Positions 20,249 to 29,896 are shown, numbered from the stretch's first letter. The stretch: DNA of 64,000 bases from Tenggerimyces flavus (GCF_016907715.1 NZ_JAFBCM010000001.1:186001-250000), one strand, 5' to 3'. Program-made: numbers and translations. Notes: generated from the sequence alone by a model not told the origin.

Positions 20249-20410
20249 TGGGTCGGGGGCACCCTCGTCCGGACCGCTTCGATAGAGGGACGCCCTCATT
20301 CGAAACGTGGCGGGGTGGCCGTTGCAGTGGTGGGACCTGGTGCTGGCGACGTCTGATTGGGTCGGGGGCACCCTTGTCCGAACCTATGGGACCAGGGTGC
20401 CCCCGACCCA
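20249..20410. repeat. Three copies of TGGGTCGGGGGCACCCT (two direct, one inverted)
   Basis: The 17-bp unit occurs at 20249-20265, at 20358-20374 and, inverted, at 20394-20410. The last two form a perfect 17-bp hairpin with a 19-base loop. After the unit, copies 1 and 2 continue with related bases (GTCCGGACC, GTCCGAACC). The array fills the 191-bp gap between convergent genes, so it probably works as a two-way terminator, and may be a REP-like family. Confidence 0.6.
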
Positions 20411-20431
20411 AATCGCGCGAGCCGTCAGCGG

Positions 20432-21301
20432 TCAGCGGACGGCGCCCGAGGCCAAACCGTGGACGATCAGGCGCTGGAAGATCAGCACGAGGATCAGCGG
20501 CGGGATGACGGCGACCACTCCCGCCGCGGCCATCGAGGTGAACGACACGTTGAGGTCCGTCGCGAAGTTCGCCGCGATCACCGGGATCGTCTGCGCGTTC
20601 GCCGTGCTGGTCAGGTACAAAGCAAACATGAACTCGTTCCACGCCGTCATGAACGAGAAGATCGCCGCCGCCACCAGCCCCGGCGCCGCGATCGGCAGGA
20701 AGACCGACCGCATCATCCGCCACCACGAGCACCCGTCCACCCGCGCCGCGTCCTCGATCTCCGACGGGATCGTCCGGAAGTAGTCCTTCAGGATCCAGAT
20801 CGTGAACGGCAGCGCGAAGGTCGTGTACGACAACACCAACGCGCCGTAGGTGTCCAGCAGGTTCAGCGAACGCATCACCAGATAGAACGGGATGATGATC
20901 GCCACGCCCGGCACCATCCGCGTCGCCAGATACACCATCAACAGCACCTGGCTCCCCCGGAACTTCATCCGGGCGAACGCATAGGCAGCCGAGATTCCCA
21001 AAGCCAGGTTGAGCACAGCGGTCATCGACGCCACAACGGCCGAGTTCAGGAGCGCGTAAGGGATCGCCTCGGCCGCCCGCGACCCCAACAGAGCCCCAGC
21101 CCCGGAAGGGTCGATGAACGCCAGGTAGTTGTCCAGCGTCGGGTTGGTCGGGATCCAGTCCGGCGGCGTCGACAGCGCGTCCGCCTCGGTCATGAAGCTC
21201 GTCGCGATGATCCAGTAGAACGGCAGGATGATCCACAGCGCGAAGAACGCGGCGAGTACGTAGACGACGATCTTCCGCCACGGCAGACCTCGGCGCCTCA
21301 T
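20432..21301 (-). CDS. Sugar ABC transporter permease (MalG type)
   Basis: 289 residues, ATG at 21301. Six membrane segments with the EAA loop ARVDGCSWWRMMRSVFLPIA in the cytoplasmic loop that contacts the ATPase. Carbohydrate-uptake (CUT1) inner-membrane subunit, paired with the MalF-type gene that overlaps it by 4 bp. No ATPase gene is nearby, so a shared MsiK-type ATPase elsewhere is likely. It ends just before the GC-rich repeat terminator. Confidence 0.92.
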   Translation of the reverse strand: MRRRGLPWRKIVVYVLAAFFALWIILPFYWIIATSFMTEADALSTPPDWIPTNPTLDNYLAFIDPSGAGALLGSRAAEAIPYALLNSAVVASMTAVLNLALGISAAYAFARMKFRGSQVLLMVYLATRMVPGVAIIIPFYLVMRSLNLLDTYGALVLSYTTFALPFTIWILKDYFRTIPSEIEDAARVDGCSWWRMMRSVFLPIAAPGLVAAAIFSFMTAWNEFMFALYLTSTANAQTIPVIAANFATDLNVSFTSMAAAGVVAVIPPLILVLIFQRLIVHGLASGAVR

Positions 21302-22245
21302 ACGTCGACCTTCCCCCGCCGGTACAGGAACGAGATGTAGATCACCGAGATCAGCAGCGTCACCAGCGTGATGATGTACGCGTACGCGTTGCCCCGCCCG
21401 AAGTCGGTGAACGCGAACGCCGTTCGCGCTGTCTGCAAGGCGATCACGTTCGTCGCGTCACCCGGACCGCCACCGGTCAGTACGTACACGACGTCGAACG
21501 CGCGGAACGACGTCATCGTCATCAGGATCAGCACCACCAGCAGCGGATGCAGCATCCACGGCAACGTCACGTGCTGGAACCGCTGCACGATGTTCGCCCG
21601 ATCGACCCGGGCCGCGTCGTAGAGCTCGTTCGGGATCGTCGACAGCCCCGCCAGCAGGATGATCACCGCGAGCGGCAGGATATTCCAGACCTCCGCGACA
21701 CAGGCGATGAAGAACGCGGCGACCGGAGACGTCAACCAGGCTTGATAACTGTCGATGAACCCGAGGCTCGCCAGCGCCCCGTTCAACGCTCCGACCTTCG
21801 CGTCGAAGATCCACCGCCACATCAGCCCGTTCACCACCCCGGGCATCGCCCACGGCAACAGAATCAGCGAGCGCAGGAAGCCGCGCCCGAAGAACGACTC
21901 GTTCAGCACGAGCGCCGCCGTCATCGCCATCACTATCGTCATCGACACCACGACGAGCGCGAACGCCGCAGACACGGTGATCGAGTTGCGGAACGCCGCG
22001 TCGCCGAACAGCTCGATGTAGTTGGACAGCCCGAGGAATCGCCGCAGCCCGGGCTGTTTGAGGTTGTAGCGCTGCAGGCTCAGCCAGAAGGAGTACCCGA
22101 TCGGAAACGCGATCAGCGACAGGATGACGACGAGCGCCGGAACGTTCATCAGGTACGCCATCGGGCCCTCGCCGAGCCGCCCGTACATCCCGCTGCCGGA
22201 CTTCCGCCGGGCGGACACAGGCCGTTGCGAGGTCGCCGTGCTCAT
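21298..22245 (-). CDS. Sugar ABC transporter permease (MalF type)
   Basis: 315 residues, ATG at 22245. An N-terminal tail then six membrane segments; the EAA loop reads DAARVDRANIVQRFQHVTLP. Partner of the MalG-type permease. It starts 13 bp after the binding-protein gene, so the operon order is binding protein, MalF, MalG. Confidence 0.92.
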   Translation of the reverse strand: MSTATSQRPVSARRKSGSGMYGRLGEGPMAYLMNVPALVVILSLIAFPIGYSFWLSLQRYNLKQPGLRRFLGLSNYIELFGDAAFRNSITVSAAFALVVVSMTIVMAMTAALVLNESFFGRGFLRSLILLPWAMPGVVNGLMWRWIFDAKVGALNGALASLGFIDSYQAWLTSPVAAFFIACVAEVWNILPLAVIILLAGLSTIPNELYDAARVDRANIVQRFQHVTLPWMLHPLLVVLILMTMTSFRAFDVVYVLTGGGPGDATNVIALQTARTAFAFTDFGRGNAYAYIITLVTLLISVIYISFLYRRGKVDV

Positions 22246-22258
22246 GCCGCGAGGCCAG

Positions 22259-23587
22259 TCAGGAGTACTGCTTCTTCAAGGCAGCAGCGGTGTCGGCCAT
22301 CTTCTGCACCGCCGCGACGGGATCGGACTGTCCGGTGAGGACCTGCTGGATGACCTTCTGCGTCTCGATCTCGTACTCGGTGTACCAGGGCTCCGCGATC
22401 ACGCGCCGCGGCTTGGCCACCTCGGCGAGGTGCGCGTACACCGCGGGATCGGCCCACTTCGTCAGCTGTTCCTTGATCTTGGCGTCGTTCGCCAGATCCT
22501 TGAACGCGAATCCCAAGCCCTGTTGCTCGAACCAGAACCGAGCCGTGTACGGATCGTCGTTCTCGTCGAAGCCGCCGAGGTAGTAGATGAGCTTGTACGC
22601 GTCGTCCTTCTTCTCGGTGTTCTTGGACAGGCAGTACATTCGCGTGTTGCTGACCGTGCCCTCGGTCGCGCCGTCGATGCTCGGCGGCAGCGCCATCTTG
22701 ACCTTGCCGGCGACCTTGGACGCCTTGGGGTCGTTGTACTTCCGCGACCCGTACCGCGCGGCGAGGATGTACGCGTACTTGCCCGCCATGAACGCGTTGT
22801 CGAGCGGGATCGGCAACAGCGTCGTCGAAGCGGGGTCGATCACCTTCGACTTCGTCGCCGCCTGCTGCATCCAGGCGTACACGTCCTTCGAGACCGGGTC
22901 GGTCGTCGCCATGGTCGGGGCCATCTTGTCGTCGAACAGCGTGCCGCCGCTCGCGAACACCAGCCCCCACCACCACGCCCACCAGGTGTCGGACAACTGG
23001 GCGGACAGCCCGATCGGGTGTTCGAGAATCCCCTTGTCCTGCAGGGTTTTCGCCTGCGCCTCCCACTCCTCGAGACTCTTCGGCGGCTCCTTGATGCCGG
23101 CCTTGGCGAGGAGTTCGACGTTGTACGTCAGCGCCATCGAGTCGGTGTAGTACGGCAGCCCGTACCTCTTGCCGTCGTACGTCATCGTCTCCGCGTTGCC
23201 CGGATAGATCGCGTCGTAGACCTTGTCCAGGTCGGGCATGTCGTCGATCGGCTGCAGGTACTCCGCGCCGATCCAGGCCGCGAGCGAGTCGTCGTACACG
23301 TACAGCGCGTCGGGCTCGGTGCCGCCGGTGAACTGGGCGGTGACCTTCTGGACGTACTGCGCGCTGGTGATCGGCGTGTAGTCGACCTTGATGCCGGCCT
23401 TGTCGACGAAGCGATCGACGTTCTGCTGCACGAGCTGCGACTCGAAGTCCCAACCCTGGAACTTGACCGCGCCGGTGTCGCCGGAACCGGAACGTCCGGC
23501 GCCACTGCCGCAGCCGGCGAGAACGCTCGGGACGGCCGCCAACGCTCCGAGTTGAAGCAGCCTGCGTCGATTCAGATGTGGACTCAT
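22259..23587 (-). CDS. Sugar ABC transporter substrate-binding lipoprotein
   Basis: 442 residues from ATG at 23587 (GAAGGGG ribosome site). The signal begins NRRRLLQLGALAAVPSVLAG and ends in lipobox LAGC with Cys26; the double/triple Arg suggests Tat export. The mature protein is a family 1 extracellular solute-binding fold: VKFQGWDFESQLVQQNVDRF, then YGLPYYTDSMALTYNVELLAK. It captures an oligosaccharide or related polyol and hands it to the two permeases. No sugar hydrolase or LacI-type regulator is adjacent, so the ligand is unknown. Confidence 0.92.
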   Translation of the reverse strand: MSPHLNRRRLLQLGALAAVPSVLAGCGSGAGRSGSGDTGAVKFQGWDFESQLVQQNVDRFVDKAGIKVDYTPITSAQYVQKVTAQFTGGTEPDALYVYDDSLAAWIGAEYLQPIDDMPDLDKVYDAIYPGNAETMTYDGKRYGLPYYTDSMALTYNVELLAKAGIKEPPKSLEEWEAQAKTLQDKGILEHPIGLSAQLSDTWWAWWWGLVFASGGTLFDDKMAPTMATTDPVSKDVYAWMQQAATKSKVIDPASTTLLPIPLDNAFMAGKYAYILAARYGSRKYNDPKASKVAGKVKMALPPSIDGATEGTVSNTRMYCLSKNTEKKDDAYKLIYYLGGFDENDDPYTARFWFEQQGLGFAFKDLANDAKIKEQLTKWADPAVYAHLAEVAKPRRVIAEPWYTEYEIETQKVIQQVLTGQSDPVAAVQKMADTAAALKKQYS

Positions 23588-23814
23588 CGCTACCCCTTCG
23601 AGTTGGGGTCCCCGCACGAAGTCCGTGCGCCCTCCCGTGGCACTTGCACTGCGCGTCGCGTCACCTTCGCACGCGCGTCCGATGATCGTCAACGGCGTGC
23701 ATTGGCAGTCGATCACCAGCGTGTTACCAGTAGCGTCTCGTCGAACCGCGAGTGACCTCAATCGGCCAGGTAGACAACCGGGAAGTCTCGCGAGCTCGCC
23801 GACGTTGCATGGTC

Positions 23815-24186
23815 ATGAGTCGTGATCCGAACCACCGCATCGAGATCCGCCCGGCGACCCAGCGGGTGACCGTCTCGCTCGACGGGACCGTCCTCTCCGA
23901 CAGCAAGCAAGCACGCGCCCTGTACGAGACGGGGCTGCCCGTGCGCTGGTATCTCCCGCGCGAGGACGTGCGTATGGACCTGCTGACGCCGACCGACACC
24001 TCGACGGTCTGTCCCTACAAGGGCGAGGCACGTTATTGGTCGGCACGAGTCGGCGATCGTGAGGTGACGGACGTGGTCTGGTCGTACGAACGAGACCGCG
24101 GCCTGGTCCCCGAAGCGGAGGACGTCGAGGGCTATTTGTCCTTCTATGACAGCAAAGTCGACGTGGTCGTGAGCGATGCTTCCTAG
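23815..24186 (+). CDS. DUF427 domain protein
   Basis: 123 residues from ATG at 23815 (ATG at 23809 is equally possible). The DUF427 fold is recognisable: IEIRPATQRVTVSLDGTVLS, WYLPREDVRMDLL, then STVCPYKGEARYWS with the conserved CPYKG and a C-terminal YLSFYDSKVDV. Small soluble beta-rich protein of unknown activity, common in actinomycetes. The stop codon overlaps that of the convergent monooxygenase (CTAG). Confidence 0.88.
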   Translation: MSRDPNHRIEIRPATQRVTVSLDGTVLSDSKQARALYETGLPVRWYLPREDVRMDLLTPTDTSTVCPYKGEARYWSARVGDREVTDVVWSYERDRGLVPEAEDVEGYLSFYDSKVDVVVSDAS

Positions 24187-25295
24187 GCTCGACCGCTGAG
24201 GACGGGCAACGCGCGGGCGGCCAGGTTGCGGACGGCGATCCCCAACTGAGTCTTGGGCACCAGCATCGCCGCGGAACGTCCGACCGCGCGTTGTCTCGGC
24301 TCGATCCGCTTCCGGTGCTCGGCTTCGTAGCGCCGGAACGCGTTGGCGTGATCGGTTTCGGCGAGCTGGTGGGCCAGGTCGTACGCCGCGATGATCGCGT
24401 TGGTCGAGCCGTCGCCGAACAAGGAGACGCACGAGGCCGCGTCGCCGAGCAAAACGATTCGCCCCCGTGACCATGCGGGCATGCGCACCATGCTGACGCC
24501 GTCGAAGTAGACGTCGTCGGCGTCGCGCAGGACCCCGAGCAGCTCGGGGACGCGCCACCCGGCACCTTCGTACGCCGCCGTCACGATCCGCTTGTGCTGT
24601 TGGGGATCGCGGTAGTCCAGGTCGTCGACCGTCTCGTGCCGGAAGATGAACGCCGCGCCGGCGTTGTCGCGGGACGGATGGATCGCGACCAGCCTGCCGG
24701 GGGTGTTGAACAGCTGGACGACCTCGGGCTCGTCGGCGGGACGGTCGAACGAGACCGTCGCGATGTACATCCCGAGGTGTTGGACGTAGTCGCGCTCCGG
24801 CCCGAACGCCAGCCGCCGTACGTTCGAATGCAGCCCGTCCGCGCCGATGACCAGGTCGAACCTGCGCGGCGCCGCGTGCTCGAACGTGACCTCGACGCCG
24901 TTCGCGTCCTGCTCGAGCTCGGTGATCGAGTCGTGGAACATCCACTCGGCGTCGCCCTTCGCGACGTCGTAGAGGATCGCGGCCAGGTCGGTGCGCGGGA
25001 TCTCGATCTCCGTTCCCGTACCGCCGGCGCCCGCCATCGGGATCCGGACGACCTCGCGTCCGGACGCGTCGATCAGGCTCATCGCGCTCGCAGTGGTGGC
25101 CGCCGCGCGCAACGCGGGCACGGCGCCCATCCGCTCGACGATCGACATCGCCTGGCCACGGATGTCGACGGGGTTGCCGCTGGAGCGCAGTCCTTCGGCG
25201 CGCTCGACGACCGTCGGCTCGAAGCCGTTCCGGGCGAGCCAGTAGGCGAGCGTCGGGCCGGCGACGCCGGCGCCGGAGATCAGCACGGTGGTCAT
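24183..25295 (-). CDS. FAD-dependent monooxygenase (PHBH-like)
   Basis: 370 residues from ATG at 25295. Dinucleotide motif VLISGAGVAGPTLAYWLARN, the DG motif LVIGADGLHSNVRR and the FAD ribityl motif IVLLGDAASCVSLFGDGSTN are intact, as in p-hydroxybenzoate hydroxylase-like enzymes. It should hydroxylate an aromatic or polycyclic substrate, perhaps a drug, using NAD(P)H and oxygen. It is divergent from a TetR regulator and a strong dyad lies between them, so expression is probably substrate-induced. Confidence 0.9.
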   Translation of the reverse strand: MTTVLISGAGVAGPTLAYWLARNGFEPTVVERAEGLRSSGNPVDIRGQAMSIVERMGAVPALRAAATTASAMSLIDASGREVVRIPMAGAGGTGTEIEIPRTDLAAILYDVAKGDAEWMFHDSITELEQDANGVEVTFEHAAPRRFDLVIGADGLHSNVRRLAFGPERDYVQHLGMYIATVSFDRPADEPEVVQLFNTPGRLVAIHPSRDNAGAAFIFRHETVDDLDYRDPQQHKRIVTAAYEGAGWRVPELLGVLRDADDVYFDGVSMVRMPAWSRGRIVLLGDAASCVSLFGDGSTNAIIAAYDLAHQLAETDHANAFRRYEAEHRKRIEPRQRAVGRSAAMLVPKTQLGIAVRNLAARALPVLSGRA

Positions 25296-25312
25296 GCCGA
25301 CGACCATACGCG

Positions 25313-25338
25313 CACTCAGTGCAATTCTGCAATGAGTG
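25313..25338. promoter_or_regulatory. TetR operator, divergent monooxygenase/TetR promoters
   Basis: Arms CACTCAGTGCA and TGCAATGAGTG match at 10 of 11 positions around a 4-bp centre (ATTC). It lies 18 bp from the monooxygenase start and 35 bp from the TetR start, covering both promoters. Confidence 0.7.
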
Positions 25339-25372
25339 CTGTTTTGCGTTCGATGCAGTAAGGTCTGCGCCT

Positions 25373-25972
25373 GTGAGTCTTCGCGAACGCAAGCGCGCCC
25401 GGACGCGAGAGGCCCTCGTCTCGGCCGCGGCGGAGTTGTTCGAACGGGATGGCTACGAGTCGACGACGATCGCCGACCTCGCGGCGGCCGCGGAGATCGG
25501 GACCCGGACGTTCTTCAGCTATTTCGCGAGCAAGGAGGAGCTGCTCTTCCCGGAGAGCGACGGGCGGATCCAGGCGGCGATCGACGCGATCGCCACGCGG
25601 CAGCCGGACGAGCGCCCCGCCAGCGTCCTGCTCCGCGCGCTGACGACGGTCGGCGACGAGAGCGACGACATGACCGGCGGCCTCGCGGCGCTGCGAGTGC
25701 GGCTGATCCGTACCGTCCCGTCGGTGCGCGGCCATGCGCTGCGGATGCAGCTCGACGCGCAACGGGAGATCGCCCGCCACCTCGCCGCGGCGTACCCGGA
25801 CGAGCTCGACGAGGTCCGCGCGGCCGCCCTGACCGGCGCCTTCATCGGCGCGATCAGCGCGGCACTGCAGGTGCTGCTGGAGGACGCCGAGACGCCAGCC
25901 GACCCGGCGACCGTCCGTACGGCGATGCGCCAAGCCACCGACATCGCCCTGGCCCCATGGCTCAGCTCATGA
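25373..25972 (+). CDS. TetR-family regulator
   Basis: 199 residues from GTG at 25373 (MSLRERKRARTREALVSAAA); the upstream open frame would run through the operator. HTH at about residues 25-50 with YESTTIADLAAAAEIGTRTF followed by FSYFASKEELLF. It should repress itself and the divergent FAD-monooxygenase through the adjacent dyad. Ligand unknown. Confidence 0.9.
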   Translation: MSLRERKRARTREALVSAAAELFERDGYESTTIADLAAAAEIGTRTFFSYFASKEELLFPESDGRIQAAIDAIATRQPDERPASVLLRALTTVGDESDDMTGGLAALRVRLIRTVPSVRGHALRMQLDAQREIARHLAAAYPDELDEVRAAALTGAFIGAISAALQVLLEDAETPADPATVRTAMRQATDIALAPWLSS

Positions 25973-26050
25973 CGCCGGCGAGCACCGCTTTGACAGCTTG
26001 GTGGACGGTAACACGGTCGGGCTGAGGTGCGGCACGATCGGCCGAGAGAG

Positions 26051-26082
26051 GGCAAATGATCATGTTTACATGATCATTTGCC
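26051..26082. repeat. 32-bp AT-rich palindrome
   Basis: Perfect 15-bp arms GGCAAATGATCATGT and ACATGATCATTTGCC around TT. It is much richer in A+T than its surroundings and lies in the 206-bp gap between convergent TetR and asd. No T-run follows. It looks like an operator without a gene, or a remnant of a lost locus. Confidence 0.5.
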
Positions 26083-26112
26083 GCTCTACGTGGGATGCGC
26101 CCCGCGTAGAGC
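26083..26112. terminator. Hairpin after the AT-rich palindrome
   Basis: Arms GCTCTACG and CGTAGAGC, 8 bp, with a 14-base loop, directly adjoining the preceding palindrome. Probable terminator for the TetR gene or for asd on the other strand. Nothing else was seen in 25973-26178. Confidence 0.4.
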
Positions 26113-26178
26113 ACCCACTCGCCAGGTCAAGCGGCATCAGTGCCCATCCACCAGCACCCCCGACCCATGCAACAGGTC

Positions 26179-27276
26179 CTAGGCGGTCGCCACCGCCATG
26201 AAGTCCTCGGCGACGACCTCAGCGATCTGCGCGGTGTTCAACGCCGCACCCTTCCGGAGGTTGTCGCCGCAGACGAACAGGTCCAACGCCTGCGGGTCGT
26301 CCAGCGCGATGCGGAGCCGGCCGACCCAGGTCGGATCGGTCCCGACCACGTCCGCCGGCGTCGGGAACTCCTGGTGCGAGGGGTCGTCGAACAACAGCAC
26401 CCCGGACGAGTCCCGCAGCAGCTCGTACACCTTCGGCAGCTCGATCGGCCGCTTGAACCGCGCGTGCACCGCCAACGAGTGCCCGGTCACGACCGGCACG
26501 CGCACGCAGGTCGCCGACACCGGCAGGTCCGGCAGCCCGAGGATCTTGCGCGACTCGTTCCGGACCTTCAGCTCCTCCGAGGTCCACCCGTCCGCGCCCG
26601 CCGAGCCGACCCACGGCACGACGTTCATCGCGAGCGGCGCGGCGAACGGGCCGAGGTCGTCGTCGACGATCCGGCGTACGTCACCCGCCCGCGTGCCGAG
26701 CTCGCGATGCCCGGCCACCTTGGCGATCTGGTCGTACAGCGTGTCGATCCCGGCCTGCCCGGCGCCCGACGCGGCCTGGTACGACGCGACGACGAGCGAC
26801 TCGAGCACGTACGCGCGATGCAGCGCACCGATCGCGACGATCATGGAAAGCGTTGTGCAGTTGGGGTTTGCGATGATCCCCTTCGGCCGCTTGCGGGCGA
26901 CCGACGCGTTCACCTCGGGCACGACGAGCGGTACGTCCGGGTCCATCCGGAACGCGCCGGAGTTGTCGACCACCACGGCACCCGCCGCGACCGCCACCTC
27001 GGCCCACTCCGCCGACACCTCGTCGGGAACGTCGAACATCGCGACGTCCACGCCGTCGAAGACCTCGGCGGTCAACGGCAGCACGGTCGTCTCCTGACCG
27101 CGTACGACCAGGCGTCGACCAGCAGAACGGTGCGACGCGATCAGCCGGATCTCGCCCCACACGTCGCGGCGGGTCGAGAGCAGCTCGAGCATCACCGTTC
27201 CGACCGCTCCGGTGGCTCCGACGACCGCGAGTGTCGGCTTGGCTCCCTCCGGCGCCTTCCCCCGTGCCCCCGTCAC
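26179..27276 (-). CDS. asd: Aspartate-semialdehyde dehydrogenase
   Basis: 365 residues from GTG at 27276. NADP-binding loop [18 protein letters not shown], phosphate-binding [11 protein letters not shown], catalytic Cys in [13 protein letters not shown], and the substrate block [13 protein letters not shown]. It reduces aspartyl phosphate to the semialdehyde in the lysine/threonine/methionine and diaminopimelate pathway. Its start overlaps the lysC stop as GTGA, so the two enzymes of consecutive steps are co-translated. Length is normal. Confidence 0.96.
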   Translation of the reverse strand: MTGARGKAPEGAKPTLAVVGATGAVGTVMLELLSTRRDVWGEIRLIASHRSAGRRLVVRGQETTVLPLTAEVFDGVDVAMFDVPDEVSAEWAEVAVAAGAVVVDNSGAFRMDPDVPLVVPEVNASVARKRPKGIIANPNCTTLSMIVAIGALHRAYVLESLVVASYQAASGAGQAGIDTLYDQIAKVAGHRELGTRAGDVRRIVDDDLGPFAAPLAMNVVPWVGSAGADGWTSEELKVRNESRKILGLPDLPVSATCVRVPVVTGHSLAVHARFKRPIELPKVYELLRDSSGVLLFDDPSHQEFPTPADVVGTDPTWVGRLRIALDDPQALDLFVCGDNLRKGAALNTAQIAEVVAEDFMAVATA

Positions 27277-28589
27277 CGTCCGGTCCCGCCGTAGACGACG
27301 GCCTCGACCTCGTCGGCGTCGAGCTCGAACGCGTGGTGGGCGGCAGCGACCGCGTTGTCGACATCGTCCTCGTCGACCACGACCGACACCCGGATCTCCG
27401 ACGTGGAGATCATCTCGATGTTGACGCCAGCCTCCGCGACAGCGGCGAAGAAGCGCGCGGCGACGCCGGGGTTCGTCCGCATGCCGGCGCCAATCAGCGA
27501 CACCTTGCCGATGCGGTCGTCGTACAGCAGCTGCTCGAACCCGACCTCTTCCTTGATCTTCGCAAGCGCGTTCATCGCGGTCTGGCCGTCCTCGCGCGGC
27601 AGGCTGAACGAGATGTCCGTCCGTCCGGTCGCCACCCCGGAGACGTTCTGCACGATCATGTCGAGGTTGATCTCGGCGGTCGCGAGCGTGGAGAAGATCC
27701 GCGCTGCCTCACCGACCTTGTCGGGCACTGCCACGACAGTGATCTTGGCCTCGCTCCGGTCGTGTGCGACCCCGGAGATGATCGCCTGTTCCATCTCGAC
27801 CCCTTCCGCTGCTTCGGCGTCGACGAGGCCCTTCTCGACCGCCGCCTGGTAGGTGTCAGCATCGGCGACCCACGTTCCGGGCTGATTGCTGAACGACGAA
27901 CGTACGTGAATAGGTACCCCGTATCGGCGTGCGTACTCGACGCAACGCAGGTGCAGCACCTTCGAACCGCAGGCCGCCATCTCCAGCATCTCTGCGTAGC
28001 TGATGCGAGGCATCCGGCGCGCGGTCGGGACGACGCGCGGGTCGGCGGTGAACACGCCGTCGACGTCGGTGTAGATCTCGCACACGTCCGCGTCCAACGC
28101 GGCGGCGAGCGCGACGGCGGTGGTGTCCGACGCGCCGCGGCCGAGCGTGGTGATCTCCTTGGTGTCCTGCGAGACGCCCTGGAAGCCGGCGACGATCGCG
28201 ATCGCGCCCTCGTCGAGCGCTTTGCGGATCCGGCCCGGCGTGATGTCGATGATCTTCGCCTTGCCGTGCACCGAAGTCGTGAGGACGCCGGCCTGGCTGC
28301 CGGTGTACGACTTGGCCGTCTGGCCGAGGTTCGCGATCGCCATGGCGAGCAGGGCCATCGAGATCCGTTCGCCCGCGGTGAGCAACATGTCGAGCTCACG
28401 GGGCGGCGGGAGCGGGCTCACCTGCTGGGCAAGATCGCGGAGGTCGTCGGTGGTGTCACCCATCGCCGAGACGACCACCACGACTTCATGGCCGGCCTTC
28501 TTCGTGGCGACGATGCGTTGGGCGACTCGCTTGATGCACTGCGCGTCGGCCACCGACGAGCCGCCGTACTTCTGCACGACGAGGCTCAC
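27273..28589 (-). CDS. lysC: Aspartate kinase
   Basis: 438 residues from GTG at 28589, with AGGAG upstream; the frame extends further upstream with no homology. Kinase domain starts [20 protein letters not shown], with [11 protein letters not shown] and [20 protein letters not shown] as nucleotide and substrate sites. Two ACT domains fill the C-terminal 170 residues for lysine/threonine feedback control. It phosphorylates aspartate as the first step of the pathway and precedes asd. An internal start for a separate beta subunit, as in other actinobacteria, is likely but was not located. Confidence 0.96.
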   Translation of the reverse strand: MSLVVQKYGGSSVADAQCIKRVAQRIVATKKAGHEVVVVVSAMGDTTDDLRDLAQQVSPLPPPRELDMLLTAGERISMALLAMAIANLGQTAKSYTGSQAGVLTTSVHGKAKIIDITPGRIRKALDEGAIAIVAGFQGVSQDTKEITTLGRGASDTTAVALAAALDADVCEIYTDVDGVFTADPRVVPTARRMPRISYAEMLEMAACGSKVLHLRCVEYARRYGVPIHVRSSFSNQPGTWVADADTYQAAVEKGLVDAEAAEGVEMEQAIISGVAHDRSEAKITVVAVPDKVGEAARIFSTLATAEINLDMIVQNVSGVATGRTDISFSLPREDGQTAMNALAKIKEEVGFEQLLYDDRIGKVSLIGAGMRTNPGVAARFFAAVAEAGVNIEMISTSEIRVSVVVDEDDVDNAVAAAHHAFELDADEVEAVVYGGTGR

Positions 28590-28646
28590 TTGAGAAACTC
28601 CTGCTGACGAGAACGTCTGTGTGCGTACGGTCACTGAACCGTCACT

Positions 28647-28666
28647 CGGCGGCACCGTTGCCGCCG
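28647..28666. terminator. GC hairpin between DUF402 gene and lysC
   Basis: CGGCGGC and GCCGCCG pair perfectly around a 6-base loop, 8 bp after the DUF402 stop and 58 bp before lysC on the same strand. It should end the DUF402 transcript or act in the lysC leader. Confidence 0.5.
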
Positions 28667-28673
28667 TTCGAGT

Positions 28674-29312
28674 CTAACTGCGCACGTCAACGTCCGTTGC
28701 GGCGTCCCGCATGCCGAGAACGTCCCAGCCCGCTGGGAGCTTCTCGCGCGGCTCCCACTCGGCCGGCGGAGTCCAGGTCGCCCAGCGGGGATCCCACCAG
28801 ATCCCCTTCGCGACGAGCCTGTCGGCCAGCGTGCGACCACGTTCGACCATCGCCACCGCGAACTCCTCGGTGAATCGGCCGTGCCGCACGCACTCCGCGA
28901 TCGCGTCGACGTCCTTGAGTTCGACCTTCCCGTCGGGCCTCGCGACCACGTCGACCTCGTGGTCGAGCGTGTCGAAGCCCAGGTCGGTGCGGACGAACGG
29001 CGCCTGCAGGTTGACGTACCAGCTGTCGAACGCGCGATCCGGTCCGCTCCAGAACACCCAGACGGAGTAGTCCTCGTGGGGCCAGAGGAGCTGCAGGCAG
29101 CCGTGTCCGTGCCAGCGGGGCTTGTCGTGCCAGGGATGCAGTCCGTCGGCCGTCGGCCAGTCCCCCGCCGCATAGCCCATCGGCGCTCCGGTGGGGGTGA
29201 ACACGGCAAGCAGATCCGGCTCGTCGCGTACGACGACGACGTCCATGGCCGCCCAGACCCCGCCGTTCCACACCTCACGCCGAACGACGTGCTCCCCTGC
29301 CTGCCAACCCAT
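28674..29312 (-). CDS. DUF402 domain protein
   Basis: 212 residues from ATG at 29312. The DUF402 core occupies residues about 95-185: SWYVNLQAPFVRTDLGFDTL then DHEVDVVARPDGKVELKDVD, with the acidic residues that bind metal in family members such as FomD, a nucleotide-phosphonate hydrolase. By analogy it may hydrolyse a nucleotide diphosphate or related ester; no pathway context supports a substrate. Confidence 0.85.
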   Translation of the reverse strand: MGWQAGEHVVRREVWNGGVWAAMDVVVVRDEPDLLAVFTPTGAPMGYAAGDWPTADGLHPWHDKPRWHGHGCLQLLWPHEDYSVWVFWSGPDRAFDSWYVNLQAPFVRTDLGFDTLDHEVDVVARPDGKVELKDVDAIAECVRHGRFTEEFAVAMVERGRTLADRLVAKGIWWDPRWATWTPPAEWEPREKLPAGWDVLGMRDAATDVDVRS

Positions 29313-29365
29313 GGCGGGCGAACCTACCGCAGCGGTGTCCTTACCGCCCGAGTAGCGTTCCGCTG

Positions 29366-29854
29366 GTGGGACTGATCCGGCACCTCTGGAACCGGTTCGA
29401 ACATCTGGTGAAGGAGTTCGCCAAGTTCGGCACCGTGGGAAGTGTCGCGTTCGTCATCGACGTCGGCATCTCGAACCTGCTGTTCCTCGGGTTCGACTTC
29501 GGCCCGCTCACCTCGAAGACGATCTCGGTCGCGATCGCCGCGACAGTGGCGTTCCTCGGCAACAGGTTCTGGACGTTCCGGCACCGGGCCAGCCAGGGCC
29601 TCGCCAAGGAGTACTTCATGTACTTCGTGCTGAACGCCGTCGGCCTGCTCATCGCGCTGCTCGTCGTCGGCTTCACGACCTACATCCTCAAGCTGACCGG
29701 GCCAATCGCGTACAACATCTCGGCGAACGTGATCGGCCTCGGGCTCGGCACGGCGTTCCGGTTCTGGTCGTACAAGAAGTGGGTCTTCCTGCCGCCGGAC
29801 CTGCCGCCCGTCGACCCGCACACGGGGCTTCCGGAGCGGCCGAAATCCTCATAG
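29366..29854 (+). CDS. GtrA-family membrane protein
   Basis: 162 residues from GTG at 29366. Four membrane segments with the GtrA hallmarks FAKFGTVGSVAFVIDVGISN at the start and AFLGNRFWTFRHRAS after the second segment, ending FRFWSYKKWVF. The family moves lipid-linked sugars across the membrane or helps cell-wall polysaccharide assembly. No glycosyltransferase is adjacent. It is divergent from the DUF402 gene. Confidence 0.88.
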   Translation: MGLIRHLWNRFEHLVKEFAKFGTVGSVAFVIDVGISNLLFLGFDFGPLTSKTISVAIAATVAFLGNRFWTFRHRASQGLAKEYFMYFVLNAVGLLIALLVVGFTTYILKLTGPIAYNISANVIGLGLGTAFRFWSYKKWVFLPPDLPPVDPHTGLPERPKSS

Positions 29855-29896
29855 GCTGCGCGGGAAATCGAATTCTCCCGCCGCCGGAGGTGCCGC

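Noticed and set aside
25998-26178. Small ORF over the AT-rich palindrome
   Set aside because: Composition is Pro-rich and random; no ribosome site.
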